A DNA stretch of 64,000 nt from an uncultured Oscillibacter sp. (lineage in GTDB: Bacteria > Bacillota > Clostridia > Oscillospirales > Oscillospiraceae), in contig CANPTW010000010.1 in assembly GCA_947577075.1 (NCBI GenBank), positions 1 through 64,000 on the forward strand, written 5' to 3'. Below the pieces are notes generated by a model, which was not told the DNA's origin, did no database searches, and saw only the letters and a program-made list of their open reading frames with translations. This document shows, piece by piece, positions 23,902-31,946 of the stretch (position 1 is the first letter of the stretch; the number at the start of each line of letters is the position of its first letter). A program made the position numbers and the translations under genes.

Positions 23902-23961
23902 AGAAAAACCTCCTGACGAATTTCACCGGCCAAGTCCTGAGCCGATTTTTTCCTGTATAAC

Positions 23962-23990
23962 ATGATATCCCCAGGAGGGCGGGATGTCAA
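23962..23990 (-). promoter_or_regulatory. pfkA promoter
   Basis: On the - strand TTGACA (23990-23985), 17-nt spacer, TATCAT (23967-23962), about 60 nt before the pfkA start codon. Confidence 0.7.
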
Positions 23991-24103
23991 GGCTTTGCCT
24001 TTCGCGCCGGGGGCGGAAAACTGTCATTTATTTGTTACCCCTTTTTCCCCGGAAAGCTGGTATACTGGTTCCGTAACCCCCACAGAGAAAGGACGCCGAG
24101 GAT

Positions 24104-25063
24104 ATGCGCCGAATGCTGATGTTCCTGCTGGCCCTGCTGGCCTTGACCGCCTGCGCCGCCCCGGCGGGGGCTCCGGCGGAGAAGTCCCCCGCCCCGCCGC
24201 CCCAAGAGGTCCCGGCGGACCCTGCCCCGGTGGAGCAGACCCCGGAGACGGAGGTTCCCGTGGAGGAGGTCCCCTCGGAGGACCGCGTCCTCCTGACCCT
24301 GGAGGCCCCTCTGGCGGACGGGCGGGTGCTGACGCTGGAGGCCGTGGGGAAGGTGGAGGACGAATATACCTGCGGCGTCCGGGAGGTCCGGGTGTATGAC
24401 GGGGACAAGCTTCTCCAGACGGTTTTGAGCCGGGAGGCCGTCGAACACTTCTGGGGCGACAGCGACGGGGGAGTTGTCAGCGAGTACACCTCCTGTTGGA
24501 AACCGGAGGGCTGCATGACCGCTCTGGATCTGAACTTCGACGACAACACGGACTTCGGCCTCTTCGGCTGGCCCGCCAACAACACCATCCCCTATTACTA
24601 TTGGATCTGGAACGCGGAAGTGGGACAGTATCAATACGCCTTCGTCCTCCAGGAAGCGGAGGCTCACCCGGAGGCGAGGGAGCTCACCGCCGAGTACAAA
24701 TCCGGCTCCGCCGGGTCCCAGTGGATTGTGGAATACTACGAGCCCGATGAAAATGGAGATTTATACTTGACTCGAGTGGAGCGGGACACCTGCGACTTTG
24801 AGCCCGAGCCCCCCAGCTATCTGGACGTTCAGCGGGGCTGGGCCCATGAGATCTGGCTTCCCCCAGAGGGCCGGGAGCCCATTCCCCCGGGGGACGGCCA
24901 TTGGGGCATCGAGGCCGATCTGACCCTTGTCCGCCGGGAGGTCCCGGTTTATGAGGACAACGGGGATAACACCGCCTCTCACTACACGGAAATCTGGGAG
25001 CTGAAAGACGGCCAATTACAACTAACCAGCCGGGAGGAATACGTTTATGAAGACCAACCATAA
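24104..25063 (+). CDS. Putative lipoprotein of unknown function
   Basis: A 319-aa protein with a lipoprotein signal: hydrophobic MLMFLLALLALTAC with the lipobox LTAC (Cys 17). A Pro/Glu-rich tether (residues 20-60) follows, then a folded domain with LDLNFDDNTDFGLFGWPAN, a pattern seen in XAC2610-like and VCBS-like surface proteins (weak resemblance), and a beta-rich C-terminus. It is likely anchored on the outer face of the membrane. AAAGGACGCCGAGG precedes the ATG. Its last 17 nt overlap the ModE-like regulator gene, so the two are translationally coupled. Confidence 0.75.
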   Translation: MRRMLMFLLALLALTACAAPAGAPAEKSPAPPPQEVPADPAPVEQTPETEVPVEEVPSEDRVLLTLEAPLADGRVLTLEAVGKVEDEYTCGVREVRVYDGDKLLQTVLSREAVEHFWGDSDGGVVSEYTSCWKPEGCMTALDLNFDDNTDFGLFGWPANNTIPYYYWIWNAEVGQYQYAFVLQEAEAHPEARELTAEYKSGSAGSQWIVEYYEPDENGDLYLTRVERDTCDFEPEPPSYLDVQRGWAHEIWLPPEGREPIPPGDGHWGIEADLTLVRREVPVYEDNGDNTASHYTEIWELKDGQLQLTSREEYVYEDQP

Positions 25064-25403
25064 TCTGCGCCTCGCCGTCACCCTCCGCCTTCTGGACGGG
25101 GAGGGGCGGCGGCGCTTCGGGCCGGGCGTGGCCGCCCTGCTGGAGGAGGTCCGGGAGAAGCGCTCCCTCCGGGCGGCGGCGGCGTCCATGGGCATGGCCT
25201 ACTCCAAGGCCTGGCGCATCGTCCGCACCGCCGAGGAGGCCCTGGGCTATAAGCTGCTGGACTCCACCATCGGGGGGCGGAACGGCGGCGGCGCGGCCCT
25301 GACGCGGGAGGCCGAGGCCCTGCTGGCGGCGTACCGGTCCCTCCGGGAGGAGGTGGGCGCCTATGCCCAGCGGCGCTTTTCGGAACATTTCCCGGATCTT
25401 TGA
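25047..25403 (+). CDS. Winged-helix regulator, ModE N-terminal/LysR-like
   Basis: A 118-aa protein consisting of a single winged helix-turn-helix domain as in the N-terminus of ModE: LLEEVREKRSLRAAAASMGM (helix-turn-helix), YSKAWRIVRTAEEALGYKLL (recognition helix and wing) and TREAEALLAAYRSLREEV. It lacks the molybdate-binding (Mop/TOBE) domains, so it is a ModE-like DNA-binding unit and not a proven molybdate sensor. No molybdate transport gene is near. GGGAGGAAT before the ATG lies inside the upstream lipoprotein gene. Confidence 0.85.
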   Translation: MKTNHNLRLAVTLRLLDGEGRRRFGPGVAALLEEVREKRSLRAAAASMGMAYSKAWRIVRTAEEALGYKLLDSTIGGRNGGGAALTREAEALLAAYRSLREEVGAYAQRRFSEHFPDL

Positions 25404-25583
25404 CCGGCGGGCGCCCTCCCGCATAGGATAGAGCACAGCCGCCGCGCCGGAGGGGACCGCCCCGGCTCTCTCCCCGCCTCCGCAGACGCGGACCCCGCCG
25501 GGACCCCCGGAACCCGCCGGCGGAGCTTCGCGGCCCCCCGGCGGGGCGGCTGCTCATTCCAGTGCGATTGGAGGAAATCCGTT

Positions 25584-25847
25584 ATGGAACCTGTTTGCAG
25601 CGAGTGCGGCGAGCGCCGTGAACCTGTGATCATGAACGCCCGCATTCTGCGGGTGAGCTGCTGCGAGCTGCTGGTCTGCGACCTGTGCGGCTGTCAGGAG
25701 GTCCTGGTCCATACCGACGACGCCTGCCGCTTCTGCGTGGGCCAGTGCGTCTGCATCGAGTACAGCGGCGCGATGACCATGAGCATCCCGCCCCAGATCA
25801 GCGCCGACTGCGTCAGGCTGATGACCAACGGCGGCCGCTGCTGCTGA
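25584..25847 (+). CDS. Cys-rich small hypothetical protein
   Basis: An 87-aa protein with about 14 cysteines: CSECGERREP at the N-terminus, SCCELLVCDLCGCQEVLVH, DDACRFCVGQCVCIEY, and a final GGRCC. SGAMTMSIPPQISA is a hydrophobic conserved-looking stretch. The motif spacing suggests metal (Zn or Fe-S) binding or cross-linking, as in spore-coat proteins, but no family is recognised. GGAGGAAATCC precedes the ATG. A strong bidirectional terminator follows. The 180 nt between the ModE-like gene and this one hold nothing recognisable. Confidence 0.65.
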   Translation: MEPVCSECGERREPVIMNARILRVSCCELLVCDLCGCQEVLVHTDDACRFCVGQCVCIEYSGAMTMSIPPQISADCVRLMTNGGRCC

Positions 25848-25890
25848 GACGCCGGGGCCGCTTTCCGTCCCCTCGGGAAGCGGCCCGCCA

Positions 25891-25924
25891 AAAAAGCGCC
25901 GGAGGCCAGTCCTCCGGCGCTTTT
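25891..25924. terminator. Bidirectional intrinsic terminator
   Basis: AAAAAAGCGCCGGAGG...CCTCCGGCGCTTTT, a 12-bp GC-rich stem with A run before and T run after. Confidence 0.8.
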
Positions 25925-25984
25925 CGTTTCAGGCGTCTCCGGCCCTGCTTGAAGCATGCCGAACCACCCAAGGGGCGGCAGGCG

Positions 25985-26151
25985 CTAGAGTCTGTTTTAA
26001 AACCGGCGGAATGCCGGATTGGGGCGGATTTTTCTGCCAGGCAAGGCGATTTGACGCGGGAATCCTGACGGATTTCAAGTCAAATCAACGCAGTCCTGGC
26101 GGGAAAAGACGCCCCGAGACGACGTTTTGACGGTTTTAAAACAGACGCTAG
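25985..26151. mobile_element. MITE family D, copy D1 (167 bp)
   Basis: The ends CTAGAGTCTGTTTTAAAACC (left) and the complement of CTAGCGTCTGTTTTAAAACC (right) differ at one position. The interior shares a 24-bp block (26056-26079) and looser similarity with MITE C1. Its right edge supplies the pcrA stop codon TAG (complement of 26148-26150). CTAG stands at both outer edges and may be a duplicated target. Confidence 0.8.
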
Positions 26152-28607
26152 GCGTCCAGCTTCTTCAGGTGCTTTGCCGCCGCCTTCAGCATCAGCTTCT
26201 TCTCCCCCGCGCCCTCGAAGTCCACCCGGACCAGGGCGTCGCCCCCCATGGGCTGGACGGACAGCACCGTCCCCCGGCCGAAGGCGCCGTGCTCCACCCG
26301 GTCCCCCGAGCTCAGGGCCATGGGCGGCGGGGCGGCCCGGCCCGCCGCCGTCCGCCGGGCCTCCTGAAAGGCGGGCCGGGCCGGACGGGCATAAGCGGGC
26401 CTCCGGGGCTCCCCGCCGGGGCTTCCCCCGCCAAAGGACCCGTAAGCGCCGCCGCCATAGGCCCCGCCGTATTCGCCGAAGCTCCCCCCGGGGCGGAGGT
26501 CCTTTCCCTCCCACTCCAGGTTCCCCTCCGGGATCTCCTCCAGGAAGCGGGAGAGGCGGTTGCTGGCCGTCTTGCCGTAGAGCATCCGCTGCCGGGCATA
26601 GGTCAGCGTCAGGCGGCGCTTCGCCCGGGTCATGGCCACATAGCACAGCCGCCGCTCCTCCTCCAGCTCCTCCTCGTCAAACTGGGCGGAGCTCCCGGGG
26701 AAGATCCCCTCCTCCATGCCCACTACGTACACCAGGGGGAATTCCAGCCCCTTGGCCGCGTGGATGGTCATCAGCGTCACGCAGTCGTCCCCGTTTTCCA
26801 GGGCGTCCAGGTCCGTGTACAGGGCAATCTCGTTGAGGAAGCCGGAAAGCGTCGCGTCCTCCGGCTGGCGGTCCAGGAAGCCCAGGATATTGGACTTCAG
26901 CTCCTGGACGTTTTCCAGGCGGCCCCGGCTCTCCAGGTCGTTCTTGTCCCGCAGGGCCTGGGTATAGCCCGTGCGCTCACAGACCTCGTCGTAGAACTCC
27001 GGCAGGGCCAGGGTCCCCCCGGCACGGCGGAGGCCGTCGATGAGGTCCGCGAACTGGAGGAGCTTCTTCGCCGGGGTCTTCAGCTCCGGGAAGAGGTCCG
27101 CGTTGCGGCAGATCTCGTAGAGGGAGGCCCCCTCCCGCTCGGCAAGCGCCGCCGCCCTGTCCAGGGTGGTGCCCCCGATGCCTCGGGGGGGATTGTTGAT
27201 GATCCGCCGGAGGCGCAGGTCGTCCAGGGGGTTGTTCAGCACGCAGAGATAGGCCAGCATGTCCTTCACCTCCGCCCGGTCGAAGAACTTCATGCCCCCC
27301 ACCACCTTATAGGGCACCCCGCTGCGCTTCATGGCGTATTCCAGGGCGTTGGACTGGGCATTCATCCGGTAGAGGACGGCGGCGTCCCGGAAGCTTCCCC
27401 CCCGGCCCGCCTCCGCCAGGATGTCCCCCACCACGAAGGCGGCCTCGTCCCCCTCGCTCAGGGCGGCGCGGATGTGGACGGCCTCCCCCCCGCCGTTGTC
27501 GGTCCAGAGGGTCTTCCCCTTCCGGCCCGCGTTGTTCCGGATGACGGCGTTGGCGGCGTCCAGAATGTTCTGGGTGGAGCGGTAGTTCTGCTCCAGGCGG
27601 ATGACCCGGGCGTCGGGGTACTGCCGCTCGAAGCCCAGGATGTTCTCAATATCCGCCCCCCGGAAGCGGTAGATGGACTGGTCGTCGTCCCCCACCACGC
27701 AGAGGTTCCGCCTTCCCCCCGCCAGAAGGCTGGTGAGGAGGTACTGGAGATAGTTCGTGTCCTGGTACTCGTCCACCAGCACGTAGCGGAACTTCTCCTG
27801 GTAATAGGCCAGCACCTCCGGCTCCCGGCGGAAGAGGGTGACGGTGTGGAAGATGATGTCGTTGAAATCCAGGGCGTTGGCGGCGGTCAGCTTCTTCTGA
27901 TAGGCGCTGTACGCCCTGGCGATCCGGCTGAGCCGCCAGTCCTGCTCGGCGCCGTGCTTTTGGGCGAACTCCTCAGGGCCCTGGTACTTGTCCTTGGCGG
28001 CGCTGATGACGGAGAGCACATTCTTGGGCGGAAAGGCCTTGTCGTCCAGGTTCAGCTCCTTCAGCACGTCCTTGAGGACCCGCTTGGAGTCGTCGGTGTC
28101 GTAGATCGTGAAGTCCTTGCCGAAGCCCAGCCGGTCGATGTCCCGCCGCAGGATGCGGACGCAGGCGGAGTGGAAGGTGGAGGCCCACACGCCCTCCGCC
28201 TGGGGGCCCAGCCGGGCGGCCAGGCGGTCCTTCAGCTCCCCGGCGGCCTTGTTGGTGAAGGTGATGGCGATGATCTCCCAGGGCTTGGGGGGGTCCACGG
28301 CGCACAGCCGCCGGGCCCGGGCGGCCTCCTGAGCATCGGGCTTTTCCGGGAACCCCTCCAGAAAGGCCAGGTCCTCTTCCCCCGCCCCCTCGGGGACCTC
28401 CCCGCAGTCGCTGCCCCGGCCATAGGTCAAAAGGTTGTAGACCCGCTGGATGAGGACGGTGGTCTTTCCGCTTCCCGCCCCCGCCAGAAGGAGAAGGGGC
28501 CCCTCGGTGGCCATGGCGGCCTCCCGCTGCATGGGGTTGAGCCGCCGGAGATCCCCGGCGATGACCTTCCGCCGGGCGGCGGCATAGCGCGCTTTGAAAT
28601 CGTTCAT
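26148..28607 (-). CDS. pcrA: UvrD/PcrA-type DNA helicase
   Basis: An 819-aa SF1A helicase with all motifs: Q (RLNPMQREAA), Walker A (LAGAGSGKTTVLIQR), Ia (IIAITFTNKAAGELKDRL), II (VDEYQDTNYLQ), III (VVGDDDQSIYRFRGAD), IV (RLEQNYRST), V (LMTIHAAKGLEFPLVYV) and VI (RRLCYVAMTRAKRRL). It unwinds DNA 3' to 5' in repair and removes RecA or stalled polymerase (family knowledge). A Gly/Tyr-rich linker (GGAYGGGAYGSFGGGSPGG, about 700) precedes the C-terminal Tudor-like RNAP-binding domain. The start at 28605-28607 is the usual MNDF; upstream codons are non-coding. The stop codon is formed at the edge of MITE D1, but the C-terminus looks complete. Confidence 0.96.
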   Translation of the reverse strand: MNDFKARYAAARRKVIAGDLRRLNPMQREAAMATEGPLLLLAGAGSGKTTVLIQRVYNLLTYGRGSDCGEVPEGAGEEDLAFLEGFPEKPDAQEAARARRLCAVDPPKPWEIIAITFTNKAAGELKDRLAARLGPQAEGVWASTFHSACVRILRRDIDRLGFGKDFTIYDTDDSKRVLKDVLKELNLDDKAFPPKNVLSVISAAKDKYQGPEEFAQKHGAEQDWRLSRIARAYSAYQKKLTAANALDFNDIIFHTVTLFRREPEVLAYYQEKFRYVLVDEYQDTNYLQYLLTSLLAGGRRNLCVVGDDDQSIYRFRGADIENILGFERQYPDARVIRLEQNYRSTQNILDAANAVIRNNAGRKGKTLWTDNGGGEAVHIRAALSEGDEAAFVVGDILAEAGRGGSFRDAAVLYRMNAQSNALEYAMKRSGVPYKVVGGMKFFDRAEVKDMLAYLCVLNNPLDDLRLRRIINNPPRGIGGTTLDRAAALAEREGASLYEICRNADLFPELKTPAKKLLQFADLIDGLRRAGGTLALPEFYDEVCERTGYTQALRDKNDLESRGRLENVQELKSNILGFLDRQPEDATLSGFLNEIALYTDLDALENGDDCVTLMTIHAAKGLEFPLVYVVGMEEGIFPGSSAQFDEEELEEERRLCYVAMTRAKRRLTLTYARQRMLYGKTASNRLSRFLEEIPEGNLEWEGKDLRPGGSFGEYGGAYGGGAYGSFGGGSPGGEPRRPAYARPARPAFQEARRTAAGRAAPPPMALSSGDRVEHGAFGRGTVLSVQPMGGDALVRVDFEGAGEKKLMLKAAAKHLKKLDA

Positions 28608-28770
28608 TCCGTTCACCAGTTTCCTTTTCTCCTTAAAAATACACGTCGTTCCCCGCCTGCCTATTGTAGGACAAAACCCCTCCCGGGTCAATACCCGGGG
28701 CGGACCCGCCCCGCTTTGGTACAAAAGTTTGTAAATTTTTTATTTTCTTCTGGCGTCCCACAGCCGGGTG

Positions 28771-28779
28771 TGTTATACT
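28771..28779 (+). promoter_or_regulatory. zapA extended -10 promoter element
   Basis: TGT followed by TATACT (28774-28779). The -35 region is poor, consistent with an extended -10 promoter; the start codon is at 28846. Confidence 0.45.
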
Positions 28780-28845
28780 GTACGCTGTCAAATTACGCAG
28801 TTTCCCCGGGGGGTCTTCCCCCTGCGGACAAAGGAGGTTTCTTTT

Positions 28846-29178
28846 ATGGCCAACCGTGTGGTCGTCACCATCTGCGGAGAGGACTATACCTTCGTGGCGG
28901 AGGAGTCCGCCTCCTACATGCAAAAGGTGGGCGCCTACGTCGGCGACAAGATGGACGAGGTGCTCAACAGCACCCGGGTGGGCCGGACGGACGCCGCCGT
29001 CCTCACCGCCGCCAACATTGCCGACGAGCTCTTCAAGGCCCAGGCCGCCGCCGAGCAGCTCCGCCGCCAGATCAAGGGCTATCTGGACGAGGCCGGGAAG
29101 GCCCAGAGCCAGGCCAGCGAGCTGAAGCGGGAGATCGTCCGCCTCCAGCAGCGGCTGGACAGCCGGGGCTCCAAGTGA
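28846..29178 (+). CDS. zapA: Cell division protein ZapA-like
   Basis: A 110-aa ZapA: RVVVTICGEDYTFVAEESAS (N-terminal globular part), YMQKVGAYVGDKMDEVL, DAAVLTAANIADELFKA, then a C-terminal coiled coil (AAAEQLRRQIKGYLDEAGKA ... LKREIVRLQQRLD). It bundles FtsZ filaments at the division site (family knowledge). AAAGGAGGTTTC is a strong ribosome-binding site. The stop overlaps the U32 peptidase start (GTGA), and this pairing zapA-U32 is frequent in Firmicutes. Confidence 0.88.
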   Translation: MANRVVVTICGEDYTFVAEESASYMQKVGAYVGDKMDEVLNSTRVGRTDAAVLTAANIADELFKAQAAAEQLRRQIKGYLDEAGKAQSQASELKREIVRLQQRLDSRGSK

Positions 29179-31229
29179 TCCCCGAGCTCCTGGCCCCCGC
29201 CGGCTCGCCCGAGGCCCTGCGGGCCGCCGTGGAGCACGGCGCGGGGGCCGTGTACCTGGGCTGGGGGGCCTTCAACGCCCGCCGGGGGGCCCGGAACTTC
29301 TCCCAGGAGGAGTTCGCCCAGGCCCTGGCCTTCTGCCGCATCCGGGGCGTGCGGGTCTTCCTCACCCTAAACATTCTCCTCTCGGACCGGGAGCTCCCCG
29401 CCGCCCTGGAGAGTGCCCGGACCGCCTCCCGCCTGGGGGTGGACGCGGTGCTGGTCCAGGACTGGGGCCTCTTCGACCTGCTGCGGCAGGCCCTGCCGGA
29501 CCTGCCCCTTCACGCCAGCACCCAGATGAGCATTTTCACTTCCGGCGGGGCCAATGAGATCGCCGCCGCCGGCTGTGAGCGGGTGGTGCTGGCCCGGGAG
29601 TGCTCGAAGGAGGAGACGGCGGCCATCTGCAAAAACTGTCCCGCCGAGATCGAGGCCTTTGTCCACGGGGCGCTGTGCATGTGCTATTCCGGCCAGTGCG
29701 CCATGAGCGCGCTGATCGGGGGCCGCTCGGGGAACCGGGGGCGCTGCGCCCAGCCCTGCCGCCTGCCCTACGGGGTCAACGGGGCGGCAAAGGGCAGGCG
29801 GCCCCTGAGCCTCAAGGACTCCTGCATGGCGGACCATCTGGGGGAGCTGGGGGACATGGGGGTGGCCTGCCTGAAGATCGAGGGGCGGATGAAATCCCCG
29901 GGCTACGTGGCCGCCGTGACCGGGATCTATGCCCGGCTTCTGGAGGAGGGGCGCGGGCCCACCCCCCAGGAGCGGGAAACCCTGGAGCGGGCCTTTTCCC
30001 GCTCCGGCTTCACCGACGCCTACTGGCGGGGAGCGAAGGGCCCCGAGATGCTGGGCTTCCGGCCGGAAAGCGCGGAGGCCCCCCCGGATGTGGAGCCCCC
30101 CCGCCGGGAGGCGGGCCGGGTCCCCGTCCGGTTCGCCTGCCGGGTGGCGGCGGGAAGCCCCTGCCTGCTGACGGCGGAGGATGGGGACGGCCATAGCGCC
30201 GCCGTCTCCGGCCCCGCGCCGGAGGCCGCCCGAAACCGGGCCCTGACGGCGGAGGAGCTGGCCGCCCGGCTGAGCAAGACCGGGGGGACCCCCTACCGCT
30301 GCGCGGGTGTGGAGACGGCGCTGGAGCCGGGCCTGTCCCTCTCCGCCGCCGCCGTCAACGCCCTGCGGCGGGAAGCTCTGGAGGCCCTGAGCGCCGCCCG
30401 GGCCCGGCCGCCCAGGCGGCGGGAGCGGGAGGTTCCGCCCCTCCCGGAGGCGGACTGCTCGGAGGCGGAGCCCCGGTTCACAGTCTCCGTCGTGAACGCC
30501 GCCCAGCTGACGGGGGGCATTCTGGACTTCCGGCCCGCCCGGGTCTATGTGCCTCTGGAGCTGCTGGCGGAGATTCCCTCCCTTCCGGAGGCGGAGACGG
30601 AGTACTGCGCGATTCTCCCCCGGGTCTGGCGGGACCGGGACGAGGACCTGCTCCGCCGCTGGCTGGAGAAGGCCCGGGACCTGGGTGTCACGGGGCTGCT
30701 GCTGGGCAACCTGGGGCACTTCCCCCTGGTCCGGGGCGGCGGCTGGCGGCTCTATGGGGACTACGGGCTGAACGTGTTCAACAGCCGCTCTCTGGCCTGG
30801 CTGGGGAAACGGGGGCTGGCGTCCGCCTGCCTCTCCTTTGAGCTGCGCTTCTCCCAGATGCGGGACCTGAAAAAAACCCTTCCCGCCGAGGCCATTGTCT
30901 ACGGCCGCCTTCCCCTGATGATTACGGAAAACTGCCTGATGCAAAACGCCGGGAGCTGCCGCTGCGACCAGCCCAATTTTTTAAGCGACCGCACCGGCGC
31001 GGCCTTCCCCCTCCTCCCCGCCTTCGGCCACCGGACGGAGGTGGAGAACAGCCGCCCCCTGTGCCTGTCGGACCGCCCGGACTGGCGGCGGCTGGGCCTT
31101 TGCTACGCCCGCCTCCGCTTCACCACGGAGACGCCGGGGGACTGCGTCCGGATATACCGGAATTACCTGGAGGGCGCCGCCCCCGCCGGGGACTTCACCC
31201 GGGGGCTCTATCTGCGGGGCGTGGAGTGA
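29175..31229 (+). CDS. Peptidase U32 family protein with DUF3656 (RlhA/YegQ type)
   Basis: A 684-aa protein. The N-terminal part (PELLAPAGSPEALRAAVEHG, GADAVYLG-like segments) and the U32 signature EAFVHGALCMCYSGQCAMS (about residue 160) identify the family; RCAQPCRLPY and LKIEGRMKSPGYV follow. The middle holds a DUF3656 region (about 380-490) and the C-terminal half repeats a barrel-like part with TENCLMQNAGSC. Members include collagenase-like proteases and the 23S rRNA C2501 hydroxylase RlhA (family knowledge); the RNA role is likelier for an intracellular protein with this layout. It starts at GTG 29175 overlapping the zapA stop; a much longer open frame upstream is accidental. Confidence 0.9.
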   Translation: MIPELLAPAGSPEALRAAVEHGAGAVYLGWGAFNARRGARNFSQEEFAQALAFCRIRGVRVFLTLNILLSDRELPAALESARTASRLGVDAVLVQDWGLFDLLRQALPDLPLHASTQMSIFTSGGANEIAAAGCERVVLARECSKEETAAICKNCPAEIEAFVHGALCMCYSGQCAMSALIGGRSGNRGRCAQPCRLPYGVNGAAKGRRPLSLKDSCMADHLGELGDMGVACLKIEGRMKSPGYVAAVTGIYARLLEEGRGPTPQERETLERAFSRSGFTDAYWRGAKGPEMLGFRPESAEAPPDVEPPRREAGRVPVRFACRVAAGSPCLLTAEDGDGHSAAVSGPAPEAARNRALTAEELAARLSKTGGTPYRCAGVETALEPGLSLSAAAVNALRREALEALSAARARPPRRREREVPPLPEADCSEAEPRFTVSVVNAAQLTGGILDFRPARVYVPLELLAEIPSLPEAETEYCAILPRVWRDRDEDLLRRWLEKARDLGVTGLLLGNLGHFPLVRGGGWRLYGDYGLNVFNSRSLAWLGKRGLASACLSFELRFSQMRDLKKTLPAEAIVYGRLPLMITENCLMQNAGSCRCDQPNFLSDRTGAAFPLLPAFGHRTEVENSRPLCLSDRPDWRRLGLCYARLRFTTETPGDCVRIYRNYLEGAAPAGDFTRGLYLRGVE

Positions 31230-31272
31230 CGCCTCCGGATTTTTCGATGCAATCGGCAGTGCTTCCGCAACC

Positions 31273-31464
31273 TATCGTCAACGCGGTTGCAAAGAAGCAT
31301 ACACTTCTTTGCAACCGGCGGGCCATAGGCCTGTCGGGGCGCAAAGCGCCTGTGCGGTTCCTATGAAGCCAAGCACAGTGGGCCGCTCACGCGGCTTGCG
31401 GCGCTGTAAAACAGCGCCGTATGGAAACGAATCCTTTGGACTCTTTTCAGCTGTGCGGACTATA
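31273..31464 (+). mobile_element. MITE family A, copy A3 (192 bp)
   Basis: The third full-length copy, somewhat more diverged (TATCGTCAACGCGGTTGCAA at the left end). Its right end (GACTATA) is 32 bp before the dut start; TATAAA at the boundary looks like a -10 box. Confidence 0.85.
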
Positions 31465-31496
31465 AATACAATCAATCTTTGATCGTTTGGAGCGTT

Positions 31497-31937
31497 ATGA
31501 TGAGAGAGAGCAAAGAAATCAAAGTCCGCTATCTGGCGGAGGGGCTGGAGGAGCTTCGCTGCGTCCCCGGCTCCGACTGGGTGGACCTCCGGGTGTCGGA
31601 GGACGTGGTCCTCAAGGCCGGGGAGTTCCGGCTGATCCCCCTGGGAATTGCCGTGGCCCTGCCGGAGGGGTACGAGGCCCATGTGGTCCCCCGGAGCTCC
31701 ACCTTTAAGAATTACGGCCTGCTTCAGGCCAACTCCATGGGGGTGGTGGATGGGTCCTACCGGGGGGACGGGGACCAGTGGCGCTGGCCCGCCTACGCCA
31801 CCCGGGACGTGAGCATTCCGAAGAACACACGGCTCTGCCAGTTCCGCATCGTGGAGAACCAGCCCCCCCTGGTGTTCACCCGGGTGGAGCGGCTGGAGGC
31901 CCCCGACCGGGGCGGCTTCGGCTCCACCGGCACGTAA
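31497..31937 (+). CDS. dut: dUTP diphosphatase-like protein (trimeric dUTPase/dCTP deaminase fold)
   Basis: A 146-aa dUTPase: motif 1 region DWVDLRVSEDV, motif 2 VVPRSSTFKN, motif 3 GVVDGSYRGDGDQW (catalytic Asp and uracil pocket), motif 4 TRLCQFRIVENQ and motif 5 RGGFGSTGT at the C-terminus. It cleaves dUTP to dUMP, keeping uracil out of DNA (family knowledge). ATG 31497 or 31500 can start; GGAG at 31489 fits the second slightly better. The leader is formed by MITE A3. It overlaps no gene but lies 9 nt before maf. Confidence 0.9.
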   Translation: MMRESKEIKVRYLAEGLEELRCVPGSDWVDLRVSEDVVLKAGEFRLIPLGIAVALPEGYEAHVVPRSSTFKNYGLLQANSMGVVDGSYRGDGDQWRWPAYATRDVSIPKNTRLCQFRIVENQPPLVFTRVERLEAPDRGGFGSTGT

Positions 31938-31946
31938 GGAGGGCCT

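Noticed and set aside
26127-31229. A 1,700-codon open frame on the + strand
   Set aside because: Only the last 684 codons (from 29175) are a real gene. The first 1,000 are the antisense of pcrA in a GC-rich genome and contain no domain.
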